Shown: positions 36,172 to 43,993, numbered from the stretch's first letter. The stretch is 53,386 nucleotides of DNA from Intestinimonas timonensis (GCF_900626145.1 NZ_LR130816.1:413990-467375), one strand, 5' to 3'. Numbers and translations: made by a program. The notes: generated by a model from the letters alone, not told the origin.

Positions 36172-36700
36172 GGAGACACGCACCGGGTCGTACGCCCCGC
36201 ACTTTTATAAAACCTTCCCCCTTCCAGTGGGAAGAAGGTAGTACTGCCATTATGGGGTCCCCGCGCGAGCCCAGCGGAGCGGGTCGCGTGGGGAGAGGAC
36301 GAGCAAGGGAGCGGAGTGAGAAATGCCCGCCAGGGCGTTTTGAACGGTGCGGACTTTGCGAGGACGACAAAACCCGTTTCTTTTTCCCTGCTGGAAAAAG
36401 AACGGTTTTTGGAATCCAAAGAAAAAGGGGCTCCCGTGCGGGTTGAGTGGTCCCAAATAGGAATCCGGCGGCCCGTCTTTACGCCCCCGTTGAGGACCAG
36501 CACCGTCCACAGGAGACTCCGTTGGCGGAACAGGGAAAACGAGTGGTTCTATCCCCAATTTTTTCGCCGCCTGCGTGAGTGGGCGTCGGGGCGTGGTGAC
36601 GCTGCTCAGTATTCTCTCTGTTGCGGCGTAGGTAGGCATCGGGGCGTGGCGGTGTTGCTTGGTGTTCCCCCTATTGTAGCGCGCAGCGATTGAAGGCCCC
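36172..36700. other. Gene-free region with hairpins and an imperfect tandem repeat
   Basis: No frame here has a start context or familiar sequence. Structured parts: CCTTCCCCC...GGGAAGAAGG near 36212-36238; CCCCGCGCGA...CGCGTGGGG at about 36259-36296; CCGTTTCTTTTTCC-CTGCT-GGAAAAAGAACGG near 36378-36410. At 36580-36628 and 36633-36683 two copies of a roughly 50-bp unit beginning GGCRTCGGGGCGTGG stand side by side with many differences. Confidence 0.5.
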
Positions 36701-36847
36701 GGGGGTACATCCAATAGGGGGGCCGCAGCCCCCCTGTGCTTGGTCGTTTCAAGGGGAGGATTGTCAAGGAGGTGGAAATCGAAATCCCCCTCCTTGACTG
36801 ACTCTTTCGCCCCTTTCTGGTCATTCAGAAAGGGGCCCGCCGGAGGC
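36701..36847 (+). repeat. Multi-hairpin repeat, copy C (partial)
   Basis: Same orientation as copy A and almost identical to it over about 105 bp from GGTCGTTT to CCGCCGGAGGC. It includes the CCAATAGGGGGG hairpin, the 13-bp stem with loop AAATCGAAAT (36763-36798, one mismatch) and GCCCCTTTCTG/CAGAAAGGGGC (36809-36836). The two leading hairpins of copy A are missing. Confidence 0.85.
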
Positions 36848-36881
36848 AATGCATAGCAAAAACCTTCCAAAAAGATTTTGT

Positions 36882-36897
36882 GCGTGCAATTGCACGC
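36882..36897. promoter_or_regulatory. 16-bp palindrome, candidate operator
   Basis: GCGTGCAATTGCACGC is a perfect 16-bp palindrome 80 bp before the ribbon-helix-helix start; its half-site TGCACGC recurs at 36944-36950. Binding by the adjacent regulator is inference. Confidence 0.45.
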
Positions 36898-36976
36898 TTT
36901 CCTCCGTTTCGACACGGAAATCACATACCATAGCCTAAGAAGGTGCACGCATTTTTGTGCAGTTAAGGAGTATGGT

Positions 36977-37159
36977 ATGGCTACAAAAGATGTGAAACAC
37001 ATTGGGCTCCGTGTCAGCCCCGAAGTCCACAACAAGCTGCGCTATCTCGCCACATATGAGGGACGGACCATCAACGGCCAGGTCCAATATCTCATTTTGC
37101 AGTGCATCCGGGATTTTGAAAAGGAGCACGGTCCCATCGACCTGGAGGAGCCGTCATGA
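36977..37159 (+). CDS. Small ribbon-helix-helix (Arc-like) DNA-binding protein
   Basis: 60 aa. KHIGLRVSPEVHNKLRYLATYEGRTI followed by NGQVQYLILQCIRDFE is a clear strand-helix-helix pattern of Arc-type regulators. AAGGAG lies six bases before the ATG. Its last codons overlap the comF start (ATGA), so the two are translationally coupled; why a small repressor is coupled to comF is not obvious. A palindrome and repeated half-sites upstream suggest autoregulation. It differs from the protein at 32177 in sequence but lies likewise beside a copy of the hairpin repeat. Confidence 0.78.
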   Translation: MATKDVKHIGLRVSPEVHNKLRYLATYEGRTINGQVQYLILQCIRDFEKEHGPIDLEEPS

Positions 37160-37818
37160 CCGGGCCGGTGGAGGTCCTGCTGGACCTGATCTTCCCGCCC
37201 AAGTGCGTCTTTTGCAAAAAGCTGCTGCGTAAGGGCGAGGAGGGCATCTGCGCCCGCTGTCAGGAGCACCTGCCCTGGTGCGTGGGTCCGGAGGCCGAAC
37301 AGACCATGGAGTTCATCTCCCTGTGCGCCTCCCCCCTCTGGTATCAGGACGAGGTGCGGGAATCCTTCCACCGATACAAATTCAAGGGCTCACGGGGCTA
37401 TGCCAAGGTCTACGGTCGCCTCATGGCCCAGTGCGTCCAGGACCACCTGGCGGGGCGGTACGACCTCATCACCTGGGTACCATTGTCTGAGCAGCGCCGG
37501 AAGGCCCGGGGCTATGACCAGGCCATGCTCCTGGCGGAGGCCGCCGCCCTGGAGCTGGGCGACGTGGCCGCCGAGACCCTCGCCAAGGTGCGGGACACCA
37601 GTGCCCAGTCCGGCCTGGGCAAGGACGACAGCGCCCGCCGGGCCAACGTGCTGGGCGCCTATCGCCCCACCGATCCGGAGCTCATCGCTGGACAGCGCAT
37701 CCTGCTCATGGATGACGTGGTCACCACCGGCTCCACCCTCTCCGAGTGCGCCCGGACCCTGCGCACCGCCGGAGCCGCCGATGTGGTCTGCGTTACCCTG
37801 GCCCGGGCCAGGAAATAG
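37156..37818 (+). CDS. comF: ComF-family phosphoribosyltransferase-like protein
   Basis: 220 aa. An N-terminal zinc ribbon (CVFCKKLL...CARCQEHLPWC) is followed by a PRTase-like domain with RGYDQAMLLAEA and the PRPP-type loop ILLMDDVVTTGSTLSECARTL. ComF/GntX proteins are needed for DNA uptake in naturally competent bacteria, but their enzymatic activity is not defined. It starts at ATG 37156 inside the end of the small regulator. No other competence gene is nearby. Confidence 0.92.
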   Translation: MTGPVEVLLDLIFPPKCVFCKKLLRKGEEGICARCQEHLPWCVGPEAEQTMEFISLCASPLWYQDEVRESFHRYKFKGSRGYAKVYGRLMAQCVQDHLAGRYDLITWVPLSEQRRKARGYDQAMLLAEAAALELGDVAAETLAKVRDTSAQSGLGKDDSARRANVLGAYRPTDPELIAGQRILLMDDVVTTGSTLSECARTLRTAGAADVVCVTLARARK

Positions 37819-37912
37819 CTCCCAACCCGCCCAATCCGGGCCGACCACCGCATAAAGACGGTTTTACCCCACTTCACAGGGCGATTTTCGTGTCTTCTTT
37901 TTGAAATTGAGG

Positions 37913-37941
37913 TTGAAATGCGTCGGAACTCCTTATATAAT
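37913..37941 (+). promoter_or_regulatory. Promoter of mreB
   Basis: TTGAAA (37913-37918) and TATAAT (37936-37941), spacer 17 bp. About 100 bases of leader follow. Confidence 0.85.
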
Positions 37942-37964
37942 AGTGCTACTAGACCGGCCTGAAC

Positions 37965-38018
37965 GCCGGAGGAGCTCCGTTTCGTCGAGGCCTGCCGGCC
38001 TCCGGCGGGGCACTTTTT
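37965..38018 (+). promoter_or_regulatory. Possible attenuator in the mreB leader
   Basis: GCCGGAGG (37965-37972) can pair with CCTCCGGC (37999-38006); GGGGCAC and five T follow at 38014-38018. The T run is eight bases from the stem, so this is a weak terminator candidate. Confidence 0.3.
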
Positions 38019-38047
38019 CATCCGTCATTGTGCAAAGGGGATAAACT

Positions 38048-39124
38048 ATGGGTCTCTTGGCTAAAATAAAGGAAAAGCTTAAACTGTTTCGAGGTGCTGG
38101 TATGTTCGCGAAAGACATCGGTATCGACCTGGGTACCGCTTCCATTCTGGTTTACGTAAAAGGCAAGGGCGTGGTGCTGCGAGAGCCCTCCGTGGTGGCC
38201 ATGGACAAGGACAAGGGCACCCTCCTCAAGGTGGGCACCGAAGCCCAGCAGATGCTGGGCCGTACCCCCGGCAACATCGTCGCCATCCGCCCCCTCCGTG
38301 AGGGTGTAATCTCCGACTTCGACATGACCGAGCGCATGCTCAAGGAGTTCATCCGCAAGGCCGCCTCCTTCCGGCTCTTCAAGCCCCGCGTGGTCATCTG
38401 CGTCCCCTCCGGCATCACCGAGGTGGAGGAGCGCGCCGTAGTAGACGCCGGTATCCAGGCGGGCGCCCGCCGGGTCTTCCTCATCGAGGAGCCCCTGGCC
38501 GCAGCCATCGGCGCCGGTATCGACATCACCAAGCCAGACGGCCACATGGTGGTGGACATCGGCGGCGGCACCACCGACATCGCCGTCATCTCTCTGGGCG
38601 GCATCGTGGAGTCCACCTCCATCAAAATCGCAGGCGACCAGTTCGACGAGGCCATCATCAAGTACATACGCCGGAAGCACAACGTGCTCATCGGCGAACG
38701 TACTGCTGAGGAGATCAAGATGCAGATCGGCTGCGTCTTCCCCCGCCCCGAGGAGCAGTCCTTCGAGGTCAAGGGCCGCTGCCTCATGACCGGCCTGCCC
38801 CGGGTCTTCACCGTCACCTCCTCCGAGATGATCGAGGCCTTCGAGGAGGTCTCCACCCGCATCCTGGAGGCCATTCACGGCGTGCTGGAGCGCACGCCCC
38901 CTGAGCTGGTGGCCGATATCTCCACCAACGGCATCGTTATGACCGGCGGCGGCAGCTTGGTCTGGGGCTTTGACAAGCTCATCGAGTCCCACACCGGCAT
39001 CGAGACCTATGTGGCCGACGACGCCATCTCCTGCGTGGCCTACGGCACCGGCAAGAGCCTGGAGTGGGTGGGCGAGATGCAGGACGGCACCATGAACATC
39101 TCCCGCCGGAAGCAGATGAACTGA
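38048..39124 (+). CDS. mreB: Rod-shape-determining actin homologue MreB
   Basis: 358 aa. Actin-family motifs: DIGIDLGTASILVYV (phosphate 1), VVDIGGGTTDIAV (phosphate 2), GIVMTGGGSLVWG (adenosine) and connecting EEPLAAAIGAG. It forms membrane-bound filaments that direct sidewall peptidoglycan synthesis. ATG 38048 with AAAGGGGAT upstream gives an 18-residue basic amphipathic extension before MFAKDIGID; this parallels the N-terminal amphipathic helix of E. coli MreB, so I keep it, though ATG 38102 also has GAGG. No mreC/mreD follows; a terminator does, so it may be an Mbl-type second paralogue. Confidence 0.94.
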   Translation: MGLLAKIKEKLKLFRGAGMFAKDIGIDLGTASILVYVKGKGVVLREPSVVAMDKDKGTLLKVGTEAQQMLGRTPGNIVAIRPLREGVISDFDMTERMLKEFIRKAASFRLFKPRVVICVPSGITEVEERAVVDAGIQAGARRVFLIEEPLAAAIGAGIDITKPDGHMVVDIGGGTTDIAVISLGGIVESTSIKIAGDQFDEAIIKYIRRKHNVLIGERTAEEIKMQIGCVFPRPEEQSFEVKGRCLMTGLPRVFTVTSSEMIEAFEEVSTRILEAIHGVLERTPPELVADISTNGIVMTGGGSLVWGFDKLIESHTGIETYVADDAISCVAYGTGKSLEWVGEMQDGTMNISRRKQMN

Positions 39125-39151
39125 GCTCCGGCGCACACCGTCACAAACAAC

Positions 39152-39190
39152 AAGCGGGATGGCGCAGCTGCGCCATCCCGCTTTCCGTTT
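39152..39190. terminator. Terminator between mreB and the convergent reductase
   Basis: AAGCGGGATGGCGCAG (39152-39167) and CTGCGCCATCCCGCTT (39168-39183) form a 16-bp palindrome, followed by CCGTTTTC on the plus strand and TTGTTTG on the minus. Confidence 0.82.
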
Positions 39191-39198
39191 TCAATCGC

Positions 39199-40137
39199 TT
39201 ACAGGCCGGGGATCGTCCCGGCGTTTTTCTCCTCCCGCACCCGGATGCCGTGGAGCATCAGCTCGCTGTATGGCGTGGGGATGCCGTGCTTCTTCCCCAG
39301 CTCCACCATGGCACCGGCGAAGAGGTCCACCTCCGTCTTCTTCCCCCGCTCCAGGTCCTGGAGGGTGGAGGGCCGGTTGGCCGGGTTCTGACCGTAGGTC
39401 ACCTGGTCACGAGCCGCCCGGTCGGCCTCGGTGATCTCCACCCCGGCCTCGGCTTTGGCCACCGCCGCCACCTCGGCCATGAGGGCCTTCCGGATGGCAT
39501 CGGCCTCGCTGCCCGGACGGTAGGTGCCGTAGGGCACCCCCAGCAGGGCGCAGGGCAGGTTCTCGCTGACGTTGCCCATGAACTTTACCCACAGGCAGCG
39601 GAGCATGTCCGGCTCTACCGAATAGCGGATGCCCGCCCGGTCAAAGAGGTCGGCCAGTGCCTTCATCCGGTCGCTCCACACGTCGTTTCTGGCCTCGCCG
39701 AAGCGGATGAGTCCCCGCTGCGTATCAAAATGGGCCACCCCGTTCTCCATGGAGGAGGCCACCCACATGCTGGCGTAGAGCACCTTGTCCATGCCGTACA
39801 CCGCCCCGGTCTGCCGGGCACAGCTGAGGCCGTTGAGCACCGGCAGAAGAATGGTATCCGGCCCCACCTGATTGGCCACCTGCCTCAGAGCCTCCTCCAG
39901 GGCGTAGTCCTTCACGGCGATGATGACCAGGTCCGCTGGGCCGGTGTGCTCCCCCGGCTCCACGATGGACAGGCGGTAATCCTCCCCATTGATGGTGACC
40001 CCCCGCTCCAGCCGCTTCTTCCGCTGGCCGTCTGCCATCACCCGAAAGTCATCTCCCAGGACCTTTTGCAGTCCCGGTGTGAAAAAGGCACCCATTGCCC
40101 CCAGGCCGATGAGCGTCGCGCTTTTGATCTGCTTCAT
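39199..40137 (-). CDS. Ketopantoate reductase-family oxidoreductase (PanE/ApbA-like)
   Basis: 312 aa. An N-terminal Rossmann fold starts with TLIGLGAMGAFF, followed by LVIIAVKDYALEEAL and LPVLNGLSC; the C-terminal helical domain contains a conserved Lys in CLWVKFMGNVSENL and Glu/Asp in DLERGKKTEVDLFAGAMVELG, as in PanE. The pantoate pathway reaction is NADPH-dependent reduction of 2-dehydropantoate, but paralogues with other 2-oxoacid substrates are common. ATG 40137 follows GGAGG at eight bases. Divergent from the D-2-hydroxyacid dehydrogenase. Confidence 0.82.
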   Translation of the reverse strand: MKQIKSATLIGLGAMGAFFTPGLQKVLGDDFRVMADGQRKKRLERGVTINGEDYRLSIVEPGEHTGPADLVIIAVKDYALEEALRQVANQVGPDTILLPVLNGLSCARQTGAVYGMDKVLYASMWVASSMENGVAHFDTQRGLIRFGEARNDVWSDRMKALADLFDRAGIRYSVEPDMLRCLWVKFMGNVSENLPCALLGVPYGTYRPGSEADAIRKALMAEVAAVAKAEAGVEITEADRAARDQVTYGQNPANRPSTLQDLERGKKTEVDLFAGAMVELGKKHGIPTPYSELMLHGIRVREEKNAGTIPGL

Positions 40138-40277
40138 CCCCGCAGCCTCCCCGTTTCCCGCCCTCCGGCGGTTCCATTTCAAGCCCTCATTGTACGCCCT
40201 CATGCCGCCGCCGTCAACGGCAGGATTTCAACATCATCGAGCATGCTCACATCCATTATCCGCAAGGAGGTATTCCC

Positions 40278-41240
40278 ATGTCCGAGCTCATCTTTAACGC
40301 CCTCCCCCTCACTGAGGCGGAGCGGGCGCAATTTGAAGCCGCCGCCCCCGGCGTGGAGCAGCGTTTTCTCCCCCTTATGGACAACAGCGGTCTCACCGTC
40401 CCCCTCTCCGATCCCACCCTGGTGGAGGGGGCCACCGTGGTGCTTGGCAGCCTGCCCGCTGACGTGCTCTCCACCTCCCCCACCCTGAAGTGGCTCCAGA
40501 CCTGGAGCGCCGGAGTGGACGTCTATCTGAAGCCCGGCGCCCTGCCCGACGGCGCCATGCTCACCTCTGCCGTGGGGGCCTACGGCCCATCGGTGGCCGA
40601 GCACCTCTTCGCCTGCCTCCTGGCCCTCATGAAGCGTCTGCCCCAGTACCGGGACCAGCAGCGCGGCCACTGCTGGTCCGACCTGGGTACGGTAAAGACC
40701 CTCTCCGGCGCTACTGTGCTGGCGGTGGGAGCCGGGGACATTGGGCAGCGCTTCTCCGCCCTGTGCCAGACCATGGGGGCCCGCACCATCGGCCTCAAGC
40801 GCACCGTCTGCCCGCCTCCCGCCGGTCTGGACGAGATCCATACCCTGGATGAACTGGACCAGTGGCTACCCAAGGCCGATGTGGTGGCCCTGGCCCTCCC
40901 CCAGACCCCCGCCACCATCCACATCATGGATCAGCGCCGGCTGGACCTCATGAAGGATGACGCCATCCTCCTCAACGGAGGCCGCGGCTCCGCCATCGAT
41001 CCACAGGCCCTGGCCGAAACCCTCCGGGTGGGCCGCCTGTGGGGGGCCGCCCTGGACGTCACCGAGCCGGAACCGCTCCCCGCCACCTCCCCCCTTTGGG
41101 ACATCGACAACCTGATCCTCACCCCCCACGTGGCCGGCGGCCTCCACCTGGAGGGTACCCGGGAGCGGATCGTGGCCATCGCACTGGAGAACCTGAAGCG
41201 CTATCTGGCCGGTGAACCCCTGAAAAACCGCATGAAGTAA
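40278..41240 (+). CDS. D-2-hydroxyacid dehydrogenase
   Basis: 320 aa. The NAD-binding motif VLAVGAGDIGQRF lies near residue 150, and the catalytic residues are visible as Arg in LLNGGRGSAID, Glu in DVTEPEPLP and His in LTPHVAGG. Members reduce 2-oxoacids such as hydroxypyruvate or glyoxylate to D-2-hydroxyacids. AAGGAGG precedes the ATG at good spacing. Substrate is not predictable; the divergent PanE-like reductase may suggest shared 2-oxoacid metabolism. A strong terminator follows. Confidence 0.9.
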   Translation: MSELIFNALPLTEAERAQFEAAAPGVEQRFLPLMDNSGLTVPLSDPTLVEGATVVLGSLPADVLSTSPTLKWLQTWSAGVDVYLKPGALPDGAMLTSAVGAYGPSVAEHLFACLLALMKRLPQYRDQQRGHCWSDLGTVKTLSGATVLAVGAGDIGQRFSALCQTMGARTIGLKRTVCPPPAGLDEIHTLDELDQWLPKADVVALALPQTPATIHIMDQRRLDLMKDDAILLNGGRGSAIDPQALAETLRVGRLWGAALDVTEPEPLPATSPLWDIDNLILTPHVAGGLHLEGTRERIVAIALENLKRYLAGEPLKNRMK

Positions 41241-41243
41241 GCC

Positions 41244-41282
41244 AAAAGGCACGGAGCGCGTCTATAACGCTCCGTGCCTTTT
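41244..41282 (+). terminator. Terminator after the D-2-hydroxyacid dehydrogenase
   Basis: AAAAGGCACGGAGCG pairs with CGCTCCGTGCCTTTT around a nine-base loop, four bases after the stop codon. Confidence 0.9.
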
Positions 41283-41288
41283 CTTGGC

Positions 41289-41337
41289 TTGACTTACCTA
41301 GAACTCCGAGGTATATTATACCTAGAAAGCCGAGGTA
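41289..41337 (+). promoter_or_regulatory. padR promoter with tandem operators
   Basis: TTGACT (41289-41294) and TATATT (41312-41317), spacer 17 bp. Two near-identical 19-bp sites, TACCTAGAACTCCGAGGTA (41295-41313) and TACCTAGAAAGCCGAGGTA (41319-41337), each a TACCT-N9-AGGTA dyad, occupy the spacer and the start region. This is a strong operator signature for the PadR protein encoded next. Confidence 0.82.
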
Positions 41338-41368
41338 TTTTTGATCTTGACAGAAAGGAGCGACTTCC

Positions 41369-41713
41369 ATGAAGGCGGACAAAAATCTGCTCTCCGGCAG
41401 CACCACCCTGCTGGTCCTCTCCCTGCTCTCCACCGGCGACAAATACGGCTATGAGATGATCGCCGAGCTGGACGCCCGGAGCGATCACACCTTCACCCTG
41501 AAGGAGGGGACCCTCTACCCCATCCTTCACGGCCTGGAGAAGGAAGGGGCGGTGAAGTCCTACACCAAGGAGGCCGACACCGGCCGGACCCGGAAGTACT
41601 ACCGGATCACCAAAAAGGGCCTGCGGGCCCTGGAGGAACAGAAAAAGGAGTGGGTGGAGTTCTCCGAGAAGGTAAACGCCATCCTGGCGGGCTGTGCCCC
41701 CGCCCTGGCCTGA
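41369..41713 (+). CDS. PadR-family transcriptional regulator
   Basis: 114 aa. A winged-helix domain with the PadR hallmark KYGYEMIAEL and the LKEGTLYPILHGLEKEGAV recognition region, then a TRKYYRITKKG wing and a short C-terminal dimerisation helix. PadR proteins are repressors released by small ligands or by partner membrane proteins. AAAGGAG lies eight bases before the ATG. Its stop TGATG overlaps the next ATG, so it is coupled to the membrane module downstream; tandem dyads in the promoter point to autoregulation of the whole operon. Confidence 0.93.
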   Translation: MKADKNLLSGSTTLLVLSLLSTGDKYGYEMIAELDARSDHTFTLKEGTLYPILHGLEKEGAVKSYTKEADTGRTRKYYRITKKGLRALEEQKKEWVEFSEKVNAILAGCAPALA

Positions 41714-42528
41714 TGGACGGCTCTTTTGCCCGGTACTGCGCCGCCGTCTGCGACCAGGTCCGTTTTCGGCCCGACCGGGCAGCCATCCAGTCCGAGCTTT
41801 GGGACCACCTGGAGGACCACGCCGCCGCCTTGGAGGAGATGGGGCTCTCTCAGGATGAGGCCATGGCACGGGCAGTGGAGGCAATGGGCGATCCGATGGA
41901 AGTGGGGAAGGCCCTAGATACCCTCCACTCTCCCGTGGCGGGTTGGCTGCTGCTGGCCCTTACCTGGTGCGCCAAGGCATGCGGTGTGGCAGCCTTAATC
42001 CTGCTGTTTCTCTCCTGCAGGCGGCTTTTCCTTAACCTGACGGGGCCTTTAGAGGTCCGTGATCACTGGGCTTCCTCCATCGCAGAGCAGCAGGGCGGAC
42101 AGATTTTCTACCCTGACGTTGTCTATTTGGGCGAGGACTACACCTACTCTGTGGAGGCGGCTAGGCTTGTTGTCCATGAGGATGTCCATTCCCTTTACTG
42201 TCTGCTGCAGGTAGTACACAAAAATCCATGGCTCAGTGCCCCAGATCTGCCCTCTATGACGAGCGCCGGGGACAACTTGGGATACCGCTACCCTGCAGAA
42301 CGTGAATCGGCACAGGCGGAAACCGATCTCTATTTGTCCGGTGAAATCTTCACAGGCGGATGCGGCGGTGATGAGCTTCTTGCGCAATCTTCGCCTTTTG
42401 TGACCTATTATAACCTTTGGGTCATCGACATCGCCCCTGAAGCCAGTAAAATCACCCTTTTCCTTGACTACTATGGCACCCTGGAATTTGCGCTCACCAT
42501 TCCCCTGGAAGGAGGTGCGCTGTCATGA
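41713..42528 (+). CDS. HAAS/permease-prefix-like membrane protein, pair 1 (A1)
   Basis: 271 aa. About 70 cytoplasmic residues form a helical domain (ELWDHLEDHAAALEEMGLSQDEAMARAVEAMGDPMEVGKALD) like the HAAS/DUF1700 or permease-prefix domains that accompany PadR regulators. A single membrane helix (about 85-105) and an extracytoplasmic domain of about 160 residues ending in beta-like strands follow. It is coupled to padR at the start and to B1 at the end (ATGA). I infer a membrane sensor that passes a signal to PadR; no enzyme motif is seen. More divergent than A2 and A3. Confidence 0.68.
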   Translation: MDGSFARYCAAVCDQVRFRPDRAAIQSELWDHLEDHAAALEEMGLSQDEAMARAVEAMGDPMEVGKALDTLHSPVAGWLLLALTWCAKACGVAALILLFLSCRRLFLNLTGPLEVRDHWASSIAEQQGGQIFYPDVVYLGEDYTYSVEAARLVVHEDVHSLYCLLQVVHKNPWLSAPDLPSMTSAGDNLGYRYPAERESAQAETDLYLSGEIFTGGCGGDELLAQSSPFVTYYNLWVIDIAPEASKITLFLDYYGTLEFALTIPLEGGALS

Positions 42529-43175
42529 AAGGAACCGGCACCACCCTCACCCGCCGCCAGAGGGCGCTTCGGTACGTCCTGCTGCTTCTCCTCTCTCTGG
42601 CCGTCATCCTCTATGCCCTGGACTTCCCCATCCCCACCGCCGAGCTGGCCCGCCGGGCCACCGAACGTCAACATTACTTTGGCCCATCGGAGGTCCTCTG
42701 CATCATAGAAGATCACCCGCTCTATTCCCGTGCCTACGCCGTCCGTTGGAACAATTGGTATGGGGTGGTCAGTGTTCTGAAAGCCGACCCCTTCTGGATT
42801 ACTGGCCGAGTGGATTCCGTGCCCAACGACCCTGATCAGCTTCTGATCCCTCTGGAGGACAGTGCTCACCCCTTCCCTTTCGCCCCTGTGATCGTCTTTT
42901 CCAATACCCATTCTATCACCTTGGTAACTTTAGAGTTCCCGGTCCGCTCGGAGGACGGAGAGATGGCGATGATCACCGTCATCCAGAAGGAAGGAGATCA
43001 TGGCTGCTTTCTCCTCTCCGTGCCCTCGACCGAGGTAAACGGCCGGACCTACTCCTCCCGTTTTCGACTCTCCGTCTATGACGCCAATGGAGAACTGGTG
43101 TGGCGCTCCCCCACTCCCACCGGCGGCAGCGAGGGCTGGGACGTAATTTTCGGCCCCGACGTTTTGGAACTGTAA
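42525..43175 (+). CDS. Membrane-anchored ectodomain protein, pair 1 (B1)
   Basis: 216 aa. A basic N-terminus (LTRRQRALRY) and one membrane helix at about 17-33 are followed by the family block IPTAELARRATERQHYFGPSEVL and an extracytoplasmic beta-rich domain ending RLSVYDANGELVW. I know no named family for it. B2 and B3 share the same plan, so it belongs to a paralogous set that always follows an A-type gene with a four-base overlap. Likely forms a complex with A1 at the membrane. Confidence 0.62.
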   Translation: MKGTGTTLTRRQRALRYVLLLLLSLAVILYALDFPIPTAELARRATERQHYFGPSEVLCIIEDHPLYSRAYAVRWNNWYGVVSVLKADPFWITGRVDSVPNDPDQLLIPLEDSAHPFPFAPVIVFSNTHSITLVTLEFPVRSEDGEMAMITVIQKEGDHGCFLLSVPSTEVNGRTYSSRFRLSVYDANGELVWRSPTPTGGSEGWDVIFGPDVLEL

Positions 43176-43186
43176 GGAGGTACCCC

Positions 43187-43993
43187 ATGGACCGCCGACA
43201 ATTCTGTGATACCGTCACCCGGCAGCTCCGGTGCCGGTGGGAGGCCCCCACCGTCCGGCAGGAGCTCTCCGACCACATCCAGGACCACATGGACGCCATT
43301 ATCTCCGGCGGTATGGGCCGTGATGAGGCCGAGGGTGCCGCCGTGGCCGCCATGGGTGACCCGGAGGAGTTGGGAAGGGCCCTGGACGCTGTCCACTCCC
43401 CCTGGCCCTGGCGGGTCTTTCTCCTGTGCGCTCGGTGCTGCAAGCTTGCTTTGGTCCTGGCAGTGGTACTGACCCTCCAGAACCTGATGACCGAGGACCT
43501 GCCCTCCCCCCGGTTCCTCCCCACCGCCACGGCCTCCGACGCCTTTCAGGACCTGCTTCGGGAGAATTGGGAAGAAGAGGTCCGGGCCACTGGCACCGTC
43601 ACCGGCGGTGGTAGGCTGGGAGACTATACCTTCCGCCCCCAGGGGGAGGCCCTGCTGGTCTACCGTCCCGACCATACATACGATGACGGCATCGTCTACC
43701 CCGGCGGCCTGCGGCTTACCTTCCTGGTCAAGACCACTCACTTTCAGCCCTGGCTGGACGACGTGGACATCCCCTGGTACGCCCTCTCCGCCCAGGACGA
43801 TCAGGGCAACAACTACGGCCCGGAGGACCTGGGCACCTACGCCGAATCCACCGGCGGGCGTCTCCTGGGCCACCATGAGTTCTCCCTCTACGACGCCGAC
43901 CCGACCGCCCGCCGCTTCACCTTCACCGTGGCCGCCGCCGGGGAGCGGCTGACCTTTACCGTGACTCTGGAGGAAGGAGGTGCATCCACATGA
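43187..43993 (+). CDS. HAAS/permease-prefix-like membrane protein, pair 2 (A2)
   Basis: 268 aa. Same plan as A1: an N-terminal helical domain (FCDTVTRQLRC, VRQELSDHIQDH, DEAEGAAVAAMGDPEELGRAL), one membrane helix near 83-103, then an ectodomain with ATGTVTGGG, a TFLVKTTHFQPWLD block and two C-terminal strands RRFTFTV and LTFTVTL. The first 75 residues are very like A3. ATG 43187 follows AAGGAGG; the gene starts 11 bp after B1 and overlaps B2 by four bases. Function unknown. Confidence 0.66.
   Translation: MDRRQFCDTVTRQLRCRWEAPTVRQELSDHIQDHMDAIISGGMGRDEAEGAAVAAMGDPEELGRALDAVHSPWPWRVFLLCARCCKLALVLAVVLTLQNLMTEDLPSPRFLPTATASDAFQDLLRENWEEEVRATGTVTGGGRLGDYTFRPQGEALLVYRPDHTYDDGIVYPGGLRLTFLVKTTHFQPWLDDVDIPWYALSAQDDQGNNYGPEDLGTYAESTGGRLLGHHEFSLYDADPTARRFTFTVAAAGERLTFTVTLEEGGAST

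Noticed and set aside
33928..36183. 750-codon minus-strand open frame opposite recD2
   Set aside because: Same shadow effect; RecD2 motifs are complete on the plus strand.
36250..37035. 261-codon minus-strand frame in the gap after recD2
   Set aside because: It crosses repeat C and the RHH regulatory region and shows the same repeat-derived peptides as 32.4-32.9 kb.
41295..41337. Possible start of a CRISPR-like array because of two direct repeats
   Set aside because: Only two units with a five-base gap, each a dyad inside a promoter; operator sites explain them. I saw no CRISPR array anywhere in the window.
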